Origin: Candidatus Omnitrophota bacterium
GTDB taxonomy: Bacteria; Ratteibacteria; UBA8468; B48-G9; JAFGKM01
Reading direction: 5' to 3'
Length of the DNA: 64,000 nucleotides
NCBI GenBank assembly: GCA_023819375.1
Contig: JAMWDI010000002.1
Span: forward strand, 283,901-347,900
Within the stretch, counting starts at the first letter, position 1. Each line of letters opens with the position of its first letter. Below the pieces are notes generated by a model that did no database searches, was not told where the DNA came from, and worked only from the letters and a program-made list of their open reading frames with translations. This document shows positions 35,212-43,705 of the stretch, in pieces. A program made the translations under genes and the position numbers.

Positions 35212-35952
35212 TTATCCTTTTTTCTTTTTTAATATAATAGCATTCAAATCAATATCTGCAATAAAAATCCCTTCTCCATAATTTGTAATTGAAACATTCT
35301 CAACTGTAAAATATGAAGAAGGATTATCAAAATATTTTATACATCTTACTATTTCATTACTTGTTCCAGTTATGCTCAATTTAACAGGTATTGTCTCATA
35401 AAACATAACTGGAACAGGCTCTCCTGAAATAACATTATTAATCTTTGTTATTCCTGAATCTATTGCAAGTTTTACAACATCTTTAATCACTTCAAAGCGA
35501 AGAGTTAAAGATGGTATCAAATTAACATTTTCAATAAGACCTGTTTTAGGAAACGGCAAGGAAGGGATAGTAATATTTTTTGCTTTTGCCATTTTTTGAA
35601 ATTTATCTTCAAAGAAATAAATGTATTCTTTAAATTCTATAGATGGATATCTTGTAAATTCAGGTGGCTGTGGATATACAGTAGAGAAACTATTTAACAT
35701 AATTTCAAATTGATTTTCTAAAAATTCTTTCTTTTTGTTCAATTTGCCAATCAATTCTGGAGAAGGCGCTTTTTCTTTTTCTGTTTCATACTTTTTTACT
35801 TCTTCATATTTTGTTCTAATTTCTTGTTCTTTTTTCTTTATTTCTTCATTTATTTTTTTATTTAAAAACCTTCCAAATCCAATAATTCCTGCTACAATAA
35901 TCAAAGAAAAAATTAAAGAGTATTTTTTTAAAAAATTCAATATTTTCTTCAT
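35212..35952 (-). CDS. pilO: PilO-like inner-membrane alignment protein
   Basis: 246-residue bitopic protein: transmembrane helix at about 12-30 (SLIFSLIIVAGIIGFGRFL), coiled coil to about 85, then a periplasmic domain with the PilO ferredoxin-like pattern (VMFYETIPVKLSITGTSNEIVRCIKYF, YFTVENVSITNYGEGIFIADIDLNAII). It pairs with PilN to align the machine with the secretin. It overlaps the PilM/N fusion by 4 bp and precedes the PilP-like gene by 7 bp. Confidence 0.8.
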   Translation of the reverse strand: MKKILNFLKKYSLIFSLIIVAGIIGFGRFLNKKINEEIKKKEQEIRTKYEEVKKYETEKEKAPSPELIGKLNKKKEFLENQFEIMLNSFSTVYPQPPEFTRYPSIEFKEYIYFFEDKFQKMAKAKNITIPSLPFPKTGLIENVNLIPSLTLRFEVIKDVVKLAIDSGITKINNVISGEPVPVMFYETIPVKLSITGTSNEIVRCIKYFDNPSSYFTVENVSITNYGEGIFIADIDLNAIILKKKKG

Positions 35953-37655
35953 TTTAGATTTAACACAATTTTGAAATCAATTTTACTTCTATCCTGATTG
36001 ACCTCACAAGATTTTATTTCAACATTTTGAACAAAATTGAGTTTACTGACTCTATCAATAAAATCTTTAAAATCGTTAAATGCTGTTTTTATATCTCCAA
36101 TTATAACTTCACCTGTTAATGTAAAAACATTCACACTTTCTATCTTTACTTCTCCAACTGGTTGTTGTGAAGGAGGTTGCCCTCCAGATGGTTCCTGTGG
36201 CGGTCCAGATGGCGGAGGCGATGCTTCCGGTGGTGCAGGTGGTCCACCACTAGGAACTTGCTCTGATGGTATTCCCTCTTTTTTTTCAGGAGTTACTGCT
36301 CCAGGTACTATTGAAGTTATATAAATTTTGCTACTTGGTAATATTTCACCTAAAGCAAGTATTCTTTTTAACCATATATTTTTCTTATCAAGTAATTCTT
36401 TAACAATTTTTACTTTCCCATTAAGTTCATTTATTTCTTTCTCAAGTTTTTCAACCTCAGGTTTATATTTTTCATATTGACTTAATGAAATATCAAGTTC
36501 GCGAATAATACCATCAAGCATCAATTTATCTTGATTATAAAAAAGCATAGGTGTCAAAGAAATAATTCCAGCCATAATAACAGAAAGGTATACATAGGGT
36601 CTATTTGCCCTAAATTCCCTCAATCTTTCTATTTCTTCAGGAAGAAAATTAATATTTACAAAAACCGGTATTATCTTTCTCAATCCAATTCCAAGAATAG
36701 TAGCAAGTTCAACACCTTTTTCTTTCAAATAAGAATATTCATCTTCAATTTCTATATCCTCAAAAGGATCAAAGTAATAAACTGGAAATCTTGCTCTCTC
36801 TTCAAGAAATTCTTTAAATCCTTTAAGTAAAGAACTACCTCCACAGATATATAAACCTTCAGGTTCAGGGCCTTTAAGAGTAAATCTCCAGTAATCAATT
36901 GAATTCTGTAATTCTGTATGTAAACTTTCCAAGGCAGAAACGACTGATTTAATTGATACACCTTTTTCTTTTTTCATTTGCTCTGCTTCTGCAAAAGATA
37001 CATTTTCTGTTTCTGCAATAGAAGAAGTAATTGCATTTCCTGAAACTGTTAAAGATCTTACAAGAAATTTTTCCTTAAAAGTTATAATTAAATTTGAAGA
37101 ATTTGCTCCTATTTCAAGAAGGCCTAAACATTTTTCTCTTCCTGGATTTTTTAAAAGATTAAAAATATTTATAAGTGCCAAACTATCAACATCTACAAAA
37201 ACAGGATCTATTCCAAGTGAAAAAATTTTCCCAATATATTCACTCAGAATTTCTTTCTTTATTGCACCAAGTAGAATATTGTAATTTTGTTCTGTTTCTT
37301 CAAAAATTTGAAATTTCCAATTAACAACTTCCAGAGGAAACGGTATTTGCTGTTGAACTTCATATTTAAGTATATCTCTAAGTTTTTTTATTGGAACCTT
37401 TGGAACAGAAATTGCCCTTACCAAAACCCCTCTACTTGGTATAGAAACATAAAAACTTTTTGCAGGTAAAGATTTAATAAATCTTTTACCCTCTGTCTTT
37501 AGATATCCTTCTATCTCTTCTCCAGATATTGAAGAAAGATCAAGTTCATTATAATATGTTAGTCTTATTTTGCCACTAAAATATTCAACGTCAATTGAAC
37601 GTATTTTAGTAGAACCTATATCAACAATTAAATTCCTTCTCCCACCAAACCTCAC
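35949..37655 (-). CDS. PilM-PilN fusion protein
   Basis: 568 residues joining two normally separate proteins. Residues 1-330 are actin-like PilM: VDIGSTKIRSIDV, SVPKVPIKKLRDILKYEVQ, GLLEIGANSSNLII and ICGGSSLLKG are the nucleotide-binding segments. Residues 333-568 are PilN: the cytoplasmic INFLPEEIER motif (which in separate PilN binds PilM), a transmembrane helix at about 354-373, a coiled coil, and a periplasmic ferredoxin-like domain (505-568). A Pro/Gly/Ser-rich linker (about 457-500) interrupts the periplasmic part. It starts at GTG 37655 with GGGAGG upstream. A tRNA gene lies 21 bp before it and may share its promoter. Confidence 0.88.
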   Translation of the reverse strand: MRFGGRRNLIVDIGSTKIRSIDVEYFSGKIRLTYYNELDLSSISGEEIEGYLKTEGKRFIKSLPAKSFYVSIPSRGVLVRAISVPKVPIKKLRDILKYEVQQQIPFPLEVVNWKFQIFEETEQNYNILLGAIKKEILSEYIGKIFSLGIDPVFVDVDSLALINIFNLLKNPGREKCLGLLEIGANSSNLIITFKEKFLVRSLTVSGNAITSSIAETENVSFAEAEQMKKEKGVSIKSVVSALESLHTELQNSIDYWRFTLKGPEPEGLYICGGSSLLKGFKEFLEERARFPVYYFDPFEDIEIEDEYSYLKEKGVELATILGIGLRKIIPVFVNINFLPEEIERLREFRANRPYVYLSVIMAGIISLTPMLFYNQDKLMLDGIIRELDISLSQYEKYKPEVEKLEKEINELNGKVKIVKELLDKKNIWLKRILALGEILPSSKIYITSIVPGAVTPEKKEGIPSEQVPSGGPPAPPEASPPPSGPPQEPSGGQPPSQQPVGEVKIESVNVFTLTGEVIIGDIKTAFNDFKDFIDRVSKLNFVQNVEIKSCEVNQDRSKIDFKIVLNLK

Positions 37656-37676
37656 AAATCCTCCCTAAAATATTTA

Positions 37677-37748
37677 TTGCGGGGGGCCGATTCGAACGGC
37701 CGACCTCCAGGTTATGGGCCTGGCGAGCTACCACTGCTCTACCCCGCA
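37677..37748 (-). tRNA. tRNA-Met (CAT), probably initiator
   Basis: Folds as a full cloverleaf on the minus strand: acceptor TGCGGGG/CCCCGCA with U1-A72, D stem GAGC/GCTC, anticodon stem CCAGG/CCTGG with loop CCCATAA (anticodon CAT), T stem GGCCG/CGGCC with TTCGAAT. CCA is not encoded. The A11-U24 pair and overall likeness to bacterial initiator tRNA suggest tRNA-fMet. However, position 29-41 is A-U, so the usual run of three G-C pairs is incomplete, and 1-72 is a weak pair rather than the C-A mismatch. An elongator Met or a tRNA-Ile with modified C34 is less likely. Confidence 0.9.
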
Positions 37749-37760
37749 AAACATTAAAAT

Positions 37761-37790
37761 ATTTTACTATTTTTAAACATATTCTGTCAA
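37761..37790 (-). promoter_or_regulatory. sigma-70-type promoter of the tRNA and pil operon
   Basis: Minus strand TTGACA (37790-37785), 18-bp spacer, TAAAAT (37766-37761). The predicted start is near 37754, just before the tRNA 5' end at 37748. The -35 is inside the 3' end of zapA. The gap to pilM/N after the tRNA is only 21 bp, so the tRNA and pil genes may be one transcript. Confidence 0.6.
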
Positions 37791-38072
37791 GTTTTTTAGT
37801 AATCTCTCTATATCTCTTTCAACCTCTTCAATTTTTCTCACAACTTTACTTTTATTTTTTTCTTTCATTTCAATTTCTTTTTTTAGTTTATAAATTCTTT
37901 CATACAAATCAATAATGTAAAAAACCAAAAGATCAACCTTATCAAAGGCTTTATATTCTTTTTCTAAAAATTTGTATTTCTCATTAATTTCCTTTACAAT
38001 TTCATCTATTTCTAAAGAAGATAAAGAAGTTTGAATTGTATATGTCTTGCCTAAAATATTCACTTTAAACAT
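37773..38072 (-). CDS. zapA: cell division protein ZapA
   Basis: Small FtsZ-bundling protein. The 99 residues begin FKVNILGKTYTIQTS, followed by a helix with SSLEIDEIVKEINEKY (ZapA signature region) and a long C-terminal coiled coil. It shares one base with the pheT stop (pheT ends at 38072). pheT followed by zapA is a common bacterial order. Confidence 0.88.
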   Translation of the reverse strand: MFKVNILGKTYTIQTSLSSLEIDEIVKEINEKYKFLEKEYKAFDKVDLLVFYIIDLYERIYKLKKEIEMKEKNKSKVVRKIEEVERDIERLLKNLTEYV

Positions 38073-40057
38073 TATTGACCCCTTAGTTTTCCACTAAATT
38101 TATTCTCAATTCTATTAATTATCAATTTTGAAAAATTGTCAATTTCTTCATTCTCAAGTGTTTTTTGAAAAGACCGAAAAATTATTGAAAAACTTACACT
38201 TATTTTACCTTCAGGAATCCTTTCTCCTTTATATATATCAAAAACTTCTATTTTTTCAATAGGCAAATTAAGAGAATTTATCTCTTTTTCAACTTCCCTC
38301 CAATTTATATCTTCAGGGAATAAAAAGGAAAAATCTCTTTGGGATGCTGGAAATTTAGGTAATTGTCTAAATTTTTTCTCAAAATTAATATATTTCACAA
38401 ATTTTTCCATTGAAATTTCACAAACATAAATATCATTCTTTATATCATAAAACTCTTTTAATTCATCTGAAATCCACAATATATTCCCTATTTTAACATT
38501 TGAATAATAAATTCCATAATTTGTTCCTTCTTTGGCAAATTTATTTTCTTCTTGTTTATATTCAATATTTTCTAAACCGCATTGTTTAAAAAATTTTTCA
38601 ATCTTACCTTTAAAATTAAAAAAATCATCGGAATTAACAGAAAGAATTAAAAGTGCATCTTTTTCTAAGAATTCTTTATCTTTTAGTTCAAATATTTTTC
38701 CATACTCAAATATTTCCAACTTTTCATTTTGATGGTAGATGTTGTATCTTACAACTTCTAAAATGTTAAAAATAAGTGATGTTCTTAAATAAGAAAAAGT
38801 CTGAGTAAGTGGATTTTCAATTTTTATTGCTTTAAGATTAAACTTCTCTACAACTTTATCTGAAATAAAACTTAAAGTTATAACTTCATAAAATCCCAGT
38901 TTTTCAAGGATATTCTTCATTTTCTTTACATTTTCATATATTTGAGAAGTAAAAGATGGGTAAATACAAACAGAAGGAATTTCAGATGGAATTTCAAAGT
39001 ATTTTTTATATTTTGCTATTTCTTCAATTACATCAATATCCTCTTTTATATCTTTCCTATAATTGGGAATTGCAAGAAACATTTTTGTTCCATTTTTTTT
39101 CTCAATTAAAAAACCTAATTTTTTAAATAACTTTTCTAAGAACTCATCTTCAACTGTTATTCCAAGAATTTTTTCAATTTTTTCTTTATCCAAAAGTACT
39201 ATTCTCTTTTCTTCCTCTTTTTTACCTGCAAAACTGATTTTCCCAATTTTACCACCACAAAATTTTTTTATTAAAAATGAAATTCTCTCCATTCCCTCTT
39301 GTGCAAAAGTAACACTTAATCCTTTCTCAAATCTTAAAGATGCTTCTGTTACAAGACCGAGTTTTTTACTTCCTTTTCTTACAACAACAGGGTTGAAGTA
39401 AGCACTTTCAATTAAAATATTTTTCGTATTAAAGTTCACTTCTGTATTCATTCCACCCATTATTCCTGCTATTGCAATTGGTTTTTCTTCATCAGCAATA
39501 ATTAAAACATCTTCCAAATCTCTTTCTTTCCCATCTATTGTAATCAACCTTTCTCCTTTTTTTCCTCTTCTTACTATTATTTTTCCTTTAATCTTATCAA
39601 GATCAAAAATATGTAAAGGTTGTCCAATTTCATACATTACAAAATTTGAAAGGTCAACAACAAGGAAAGAACTTCTAAAACCTATCTTTTCTATCTTTTC
39701 CTTAATTTCCTGTGGTGATATTAAATTATTTATACCTTTTACTATTCTGCATGAGTAATAAAAACAATCTTTCTCATCTTCTATAACAACAGGCATAGAG
39801 TCATCTATTTCATCTTTTATTTTTTCTTCAAACTTCTTTAAATTAAATTCTCCAAAAGGTAAAATTTCTCTTAAAAATCCTATAAAACTTAATAAATCTG
39901 GCCTATTAGCAGGACTTTCTATTTCAAAAATGACATCATCTTCTTTTTCTTCTATAATTTTAGGATTTAAACCAAGAAAACCTGTATATTTTACAATTTC
40001 TTCAAAGTTCAAATTTCCATCAATGTAATCTTTCAAAACTTTAAATGAGTATCTCAT
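38072..40057 (-). CDS. pheT: phenylalanine-tRNA ligase beta subunit, short form
   Basis: Beta subunit of the heterotetrameric PheRS, carrying B1/B5 and editing (B3/B4) domains and the C-terminal anticodon-binding FDX-ACB domain. At 661 residues it is about 130 shorter than E. coli-type PheT: after the N-terminal YSFKVLKDYIDG segment it goes straight to ESPANRPDLLSFIGFLREI, so the inserted tRNA-binding OB-fold (EMAP-like, B2) domain is missing. Editing-domain segments (ESAYFNPVVVRKGSKKLGL, TEASLRFEKGL) and the C-terminal FPASQRDFSFLF are present. It follows pheS by 2 bp. Confidence 0.95.
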   Translation of the reverse strand: MRYSFKVLKDYIDGNLNFEEIVKYTGFLGLNPKIIEEKEDDVIFEIESPANRPDLLSFIGFLREILPFGEFNLKKFEEKIKDEIDDSMPVVIEDEKDCFYYSCRIVKGINNLISPQEIKEKIEKIGFRSSFLVVDLSNFVMYEIGQPLHIFDLDKIKGKIIVRRGKKGERLITIDGKERDLEDVLIIADEEKPIAIAGIMGGMNTEVNFNTKNILIESAYFNPVVVRKGSKKLGLVTEASLRFEKGLSVTFAQEGMERISFLIKKFCGGKIGKISFAGKKEEEKRIVLLDKEKIEKILGITVEDEFLEKLFKKLGFLIEKKNGTKMFLAIPNYRKDIKEDIDVIEEIAKYKKYFEIPSEIPSVCIYPSFTSQIYENVKKMKNILEKLGFYEVITLSFISDKVVEKFNLKAIKIENPLTQTFSYLRTSLIFNILEVVRYNIYHQNEKLEIFEYGKIFELKDKEFLEKDALLILSVNSDDFFNFKGKIEKFFKQCGLENIEYKQEENKFAKEGTNYGIYYSNVKIGNILWISDELKEFYDIKNDIYVCEISMEKFVKYINFEKKFRQLPKFPASQRDFSFLFPEDINWREVEKEINSLNLPIEKIEVFDIYKGERIPEGKISVSFSIIFRSFQKTLENEEIDNFSKLIINRIENKFSGKLRGQ

Positions 40058-40059
40058 TT

Positions 40060-41076
40060 TTAAAATTGTTCAAGAAATTTCATATCATTTAAATAAAAAT
40101 ATCTTATATCATCAATTCCATATTTAAGCATTGCAAGCCGTTCAACTCCCATTCCGAAAGCAAATCCTGTAAATACATCTGGATCGTAACCAACAATTCT
40201 AAAAACATTGGGATGAACCATACCACAACCAAGAATTTCAAGAAATCCTGTATATCCACATGTTGAACAACCCTTACCATCACAAATTACACAGGAAATA
40301 CTCATTTCAGCACTTGGTTCAGTAAACGGAAAATATGAAGGCAAAAAAAGGATTTTTACTTCCTTCTTAAAAAATTCTTTTATAAAGTAAGATAAAACTC
40401 CTTTTAAATGAGTGAATTTTATATTTCTATCAACCATAAGGCCTTCTACTTGATGAAAAACAGGGCTATGAGAAGAGTCAAAAGCATCTCTTCGGAAGCA
40501 TTTACCAGGAGAAATTATTTTTAAAGGAGGACTATATTTTTCCATAACTCTTATTTGAACAGGACTTGTATGTGTCCTCAAAAGAATTCCCTCTTCCTTT
40601 TTAAGGTAAAAAGTATCCCATATGTCCCTTGCTGGATGTTCTTCCGGTGTATTCAAAGCAGTAAAATTATAATAGTCAGTTTCAATTTCAGGTCCTTCTA
40701 CCACACCAAAACCCAATTTATAGAAAATCTGAACAATTTCATCTATGACTTTTGTAATTGGATGCAGGTTTCCAATTTTAACTATTTTCCCTGGAAAAGA
40801 GAGATTATATTTTTTTTCTATTTTTTCTATCTTTTCTTTTGTCTTTTCATACAGTTCATTCAAAATTTTTTTGGCAATATTAAGTTTAGTTCCTAAAATT
40901 TTCCTATCTGAAATTTCAAAGTTTGGAATTTTTGAAAATAATTCATTCAGGAGTGATTTCCGTCCAAGAAATTTTATTCTCCATTCTTCAAGATCTTTTA
41001 AGTTTTTAATTTTTTCTATTTCAACCCTTGCCTCATTCAAAAGATTCTCCACATCTTTAATATTGTTTTCTATCAT
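40060..41076 (-). CDS. pheS: phenylalanine-tRNA ligase alpha subunit
   Basis: Catalytic class II synthetase subunit, 338 residues. N-terminal coiled coil, then motif 1 around HPITKVIDEIVQIFYKLGFGVVEGPEIE, NTPEEHPARDIWDTFYL, motif 2 FRRDAFDSSHSPVFHQVEGLMVD, and motif 3 FGMGVERLAMLKYGIDDIRYFY. A CxxC...CxxC insert (CVICDGKGCSTCG) is present, as in some orthologues. It overlaps nadD by 20 bp. Confidence 0.97.
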   Translation of the reverse strand: MIENNIKDVENLLNEARVEIEKIKNLKDLEEWRIKFLGRKSLLNELFSKIPNFEISDRKILGTKLNIAKKILNELYEKTKEKIEKIEKKYNLSFPGKIVKIGNLHPITKVIDEIVQIFYKLGFGVVEGPEIETDYYNFTALNTPEEHPARDIWDTFYLKKEEGILLRTHTSPVQIRVMEKYSPPLKIISPGKCFRRDAFDSSHSPVFHQVEGLMVDRNIKFTHLKGVLSYFIKEFFKKEVKILFLPSYFPFTEPSAEMSISCVICDGKGCSTCGYTGFLEILGCGMVHPNVFRIVGYDPDVFTGFAFGMGVERLAMLKYGIDDIRYFYLNDMKFLEQF

Positions 41077-41662
41077 ATATCTCTTTCCTTTTTATATATT
41101 CAATAACCTCATCCGGAAGTAAATATTTTACTGATTTATTTTCAAAGATGCAACTTCTTATATATGTAGAAGAAATATCAAGAAATGGGGAATGAATAAT
41201 TTTGTAGTTAACTGGAAAATCAATAATAAACTGTTTTCTTTCACTTCTAGGAGCAACTAAAAACTTCACTTCTTTTACAAGTTCTTCGGCCTTATACCAA
41301 TTTGGAATATCGTAAAGAGAATCTTCTCCAATAATTAAAAATATTTCTGCTTCTGGATAATCTTTTTTAATTTTTTGTATCGTTTCATAAGTATAACAAA
41401 TTTTTTTACTCCTTACTTCTATATCTGAAACTTTAAAAAATCTATTATTTCTTATGGCAATCTCAACCATATTTTTTCTATCAACTGGAGAAGCATATAC
41501 TTTTTTTTTATGTGGTGGAATTCCTGTTGGAAGGAAAATAACAAAATCTAAAGAATACTCCTCTCTTGCCTTTTCAGCAATTAATAAATGTCCATAGTGA
41601 ATTGGATCAAATGTTCCACCTAAAATTCCAATTTTTTTATTCTCTAATCTGTCCATTTCCAT
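41057..41662 (-). CDS. nadD: nicotinate-nucleotide adenylyltransferase
   Basis: NAD synthesis enzyme transferring AMP to nicotinate mononucleotide. About 200 residues, with GILGGTFDPIHYGHLLIAE (GxFDPxHxGH nucleotidyltransferase motif), FLPTGIPPHKKK, LIIGEDSLYDIPNWYKAEEL and the C-terminal ISSTYIRSCI (SxTxxR-type). It starts within the 3' end of proA; ATG 41662 or 41656 are both possible. The proB-proA-nadD order is frequent in bacteria. Confidence 0.95.
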   Translation of the reverse strand: MEMDRLENKKIGILGGTFDPIHYGHLLIAEKAREEYSLDFVIFLPTGIPPHKKKVYASPVDRKNMVEIAIRNNRFFKVSDIEVRSKKICYTYETIQKIKKDYPEAEIFLIIGEDSLYDIPNWYKAEELVKEVKFLVAPRSERKQFIIDFPVNYKIIHSPFLDISSTYIRSCIFENKSVKYLLPDEVIEYIKRKEIYDRKQY

Positions 41663-42893
41663 ATATTACATATTTATAACTTGTTAATTCTTCCAGACCC
41701 ATTGGACCTCTTGCATGAATTTTATCAGTACTTATTCCAATTTCTGCACCAAGTCCAAATTCTCCACCATCAGTAAATCTTGTAGATGCATTATGATAAA
41801 CTGCTGCGGAATCTACTTCTTTTAGGAATTTTTCTGCTGCTTCTTTATTTTCAGTTATTATTGCATCAGAATGGTGAGTCCCATATTTATTTATATGCTC
41901 AATTGCCTCTTCTAAACTATTTACAATTTTTATTGAAATAATAAGATCAAGATATTCAGTATACCAGTCTTCTTCAGTTGCTTCTTTAATATAAGGTAAA
42001 ATTTTTCTTGTTTCAGTGCATCCTCTCATTTCAACATTATATTTTTCAAAAAGTTGTGCCATTTTGGGCAAAAATATTTCTGCTATGTTTTTATGAACAA
42101 GAAGTGTCTCTGTCGCATTGCAAGTTGCAGGTCTTTGAACTTTTGCATTTAAAACTACTTTCAAAGCCATCTCTATGTTTGCATCTTTATCAACATAAGT
42201 ATGACAGACGCCTGCATAATGTTTTATAACTGGAATATAACTATTTTCAACAACCGTTTTTATCAAAGATTCTCCACCTCTTGGAATTATAAGGTCTATA
42301 TATTGGTACAATTTCAAAATATATTTAACTGCTTTTCTCCCACCTAAAGTAATTAAATTGACAGTATCTTCTGGTATTTGATTTTCTCTCAAACTTTCTT
42401 TCATTATTTCAATAAGTTTTAAATTTGTTCTTTTTGCTTCTTTGCCTCCTCTTAAAATAACTGCATTTCCTGATTTAATACATAAAATACTTGCTTCAAT
42501 CGTCACATCTGGTCTTGATTCATAAATAATCCCAATAACTCCGATAGGAACCCTAATCTTTTCTATCTTTAATCCATTAGGTCTAACTGTTTCCCATATT
42601 TTAGAACCAACTGGATCTGGAAGTTTAATAACGTCTTCAATTGCCTTTACCATTTTATTAACTCTTTTTTCATCCAATTTTAATCTGTCAATAAAAGCAG
42701 AAGAATAATTCTTTTTTATACATTCATTAACATCCTTTTCATTTGTTTTTATTATTTTTTCTTTATTCTCAATTATTTTTTGCACAAGTGTTTCAAGAAA
42801 GGTATTCTTTTTTTCCACTGGAAGTTTAGAAACAATATAAGATGCTTCTTTTGTCCTTTTTATATCTTCTAAAATTTTGTCTTTCCAATTCAT
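41637..42893 (-). CDS. proA: gamma-glutamyl phosphate reductase
   Basis: Second step of proline synthesis. 418 residues of the aldehyde-dehydrogenase fold. Conserved segments: GVIGIIYESRPDVTIEASILC, GNAVILRGGKEA, PRGGESLI, and the catalytic cysteine in QRPATCNATETLLVH; the C-terminal GAEIGISTDKIHARGPMGLEELT is intact. It overlaps proB by 4 bp. Confidence 0.97.
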   Translation of the reverse strand: MNWKDKILEDIKRTKEASYIVSKLPVEKKNTFLETLVQKIIENKEKIIKTNEKDVNECIKKNYSSAFIDRLKLDEKRVNKMVKAIEDVIKLPDPVGSKIWETVRPNGLKIEKIRVPIGVIGIIYESRPDVTIEASILCIKSGNAVILRGGKEAKRTNLKLIEIMKESLRENQIPEDTVNLITLGGRKAVKYILKLYQYIDLIIPRGGESLIKTVVENSYIPVIKHYAGVCHTYVDKDANIEMALKVVLNAKVQRPATCNATETLLVHKNIAEIFLPKMAQLFEKYNVEMRGCTETRKILPYIKEATEEDWYTEYLDLIISIKIVNSLEEAIEHINKYGTHHSDAIITENKEAAEKFLKEVDSAAVYHNASTRFTDGGEFGLGAEIGISTDKIHARGPMGLEELTSYKYVIYGNGQIRE

Positions 42894-43705
42894 TTTCCTT
42901 TCTCCTTTTCAGAAGGATAAAAAATGGTTCCTTCAAATTTTCCCTCAAAAAGATTTTTTAATACCCAATTTTTCTTTCCATTAATAATAACACATAATTT
43001 GCCTTTTGAAATTACAAATTTTGCTGCTTGAATCTTACTTTTTATTCCACCAACTCCTTTTTCAGAAGGGGAACCAATTTTAACTATTTTTTCTATTTCA
43101 TTGAAGTCTTTAACTTCTCTTATTAACACACCTTTATTTTTTTTTGGGTCTTCTGTATATAAACCATCCACATCACATAAAATAACAAGAATATCAGCAT
43201 CTACAAGATCAACTACATAACTTGAAAGAATATCATTATCTCCAAATTTTATTTCTTCAACTGCAACACTGTCATTTTCATTTATAATTGGTATAACTTT
43301 ATATTTAAGAAGTGTAAGTAAAGTATCTCTTGCATATTTTTTTCTTTCTATATTTACAAATACATCTCTCGTCAAAAGGATCTGTCCAACATTCAATCCT
43401 TCCTCTCTAAATAATCTTTCGTAAGTTCGCATTAATCTACTCTGCCCCACACTTGCTGCTGCTTGAAGTAAATTAAGTTTCTTTGGTCTTTTTTCCCAAC
43501 CCAAAATTTGCATACCCGCTGCTATGGCTCCCGATGTCACTATTATTACTTCTTTTTTCTTTTTTTCTACAAGATAACTTATTTGTTCAACTATATGTTC
43601 AATTATAGAAGTATCAAGTCGATTATTTTCTGTTGTTAAAACATTTGTTCCTATTTTAATTACGACTCTTCTCAATTTTTCAAATAAATTACTATCTGCC
43701 TTCAT
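42890..43705 (-). CDS. proB: glutamate 5-kinase without PUA domain
   Basis: First step of proline synthesis, phosphorylating glutamate. 271 residues of amino-acid-kinase fold: RRVVIKIGTNVLTTENNRLD, VTSGAIAAGMQILGW, LLQAAASVGQSRLMRTYERL, NENDSVAVEEIKFGDND and GVGGIKSKIQAAKFV. The C-terminal PUA domain of E. coli ProB is absent, which occurs in several lineages. 4-bp overlaps with tyrA upstream and proA downstream show tight coupling. Confidence 0.97.
   Translation of the reverse strand: MKADSNLFEKLRRVVIKIGTNVLTTENNRLDTSIIEHIVEQISYLVEKKKKEVIIVTSGAIAAGMQILGWEKRPKKLNLLQAAASVGQSRLMRTYERLFREEGLNVGQILLTRDVFVNIERKKYARDTLLTLLKYKVIPIINENDSVAVEEIKFGDNDILSSYVVDLVDADILVILCDVDGLYTEDPKKNKGVLIREVKDFNEIEKIVKIGSPSEKGVGGIKSKIQAAKFVISKGKLCVIINGKKNWVLKNLFEGKFEGTIFYPSEKEKGK

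Noticed and set aside
35949-37655. Assembly artefact joining separate pilM and pilN genes
   Set aside because: The frame is continuous with no stop or start-like signal at the junction and the domain boundary is smooth, so a true fusion is more likely.
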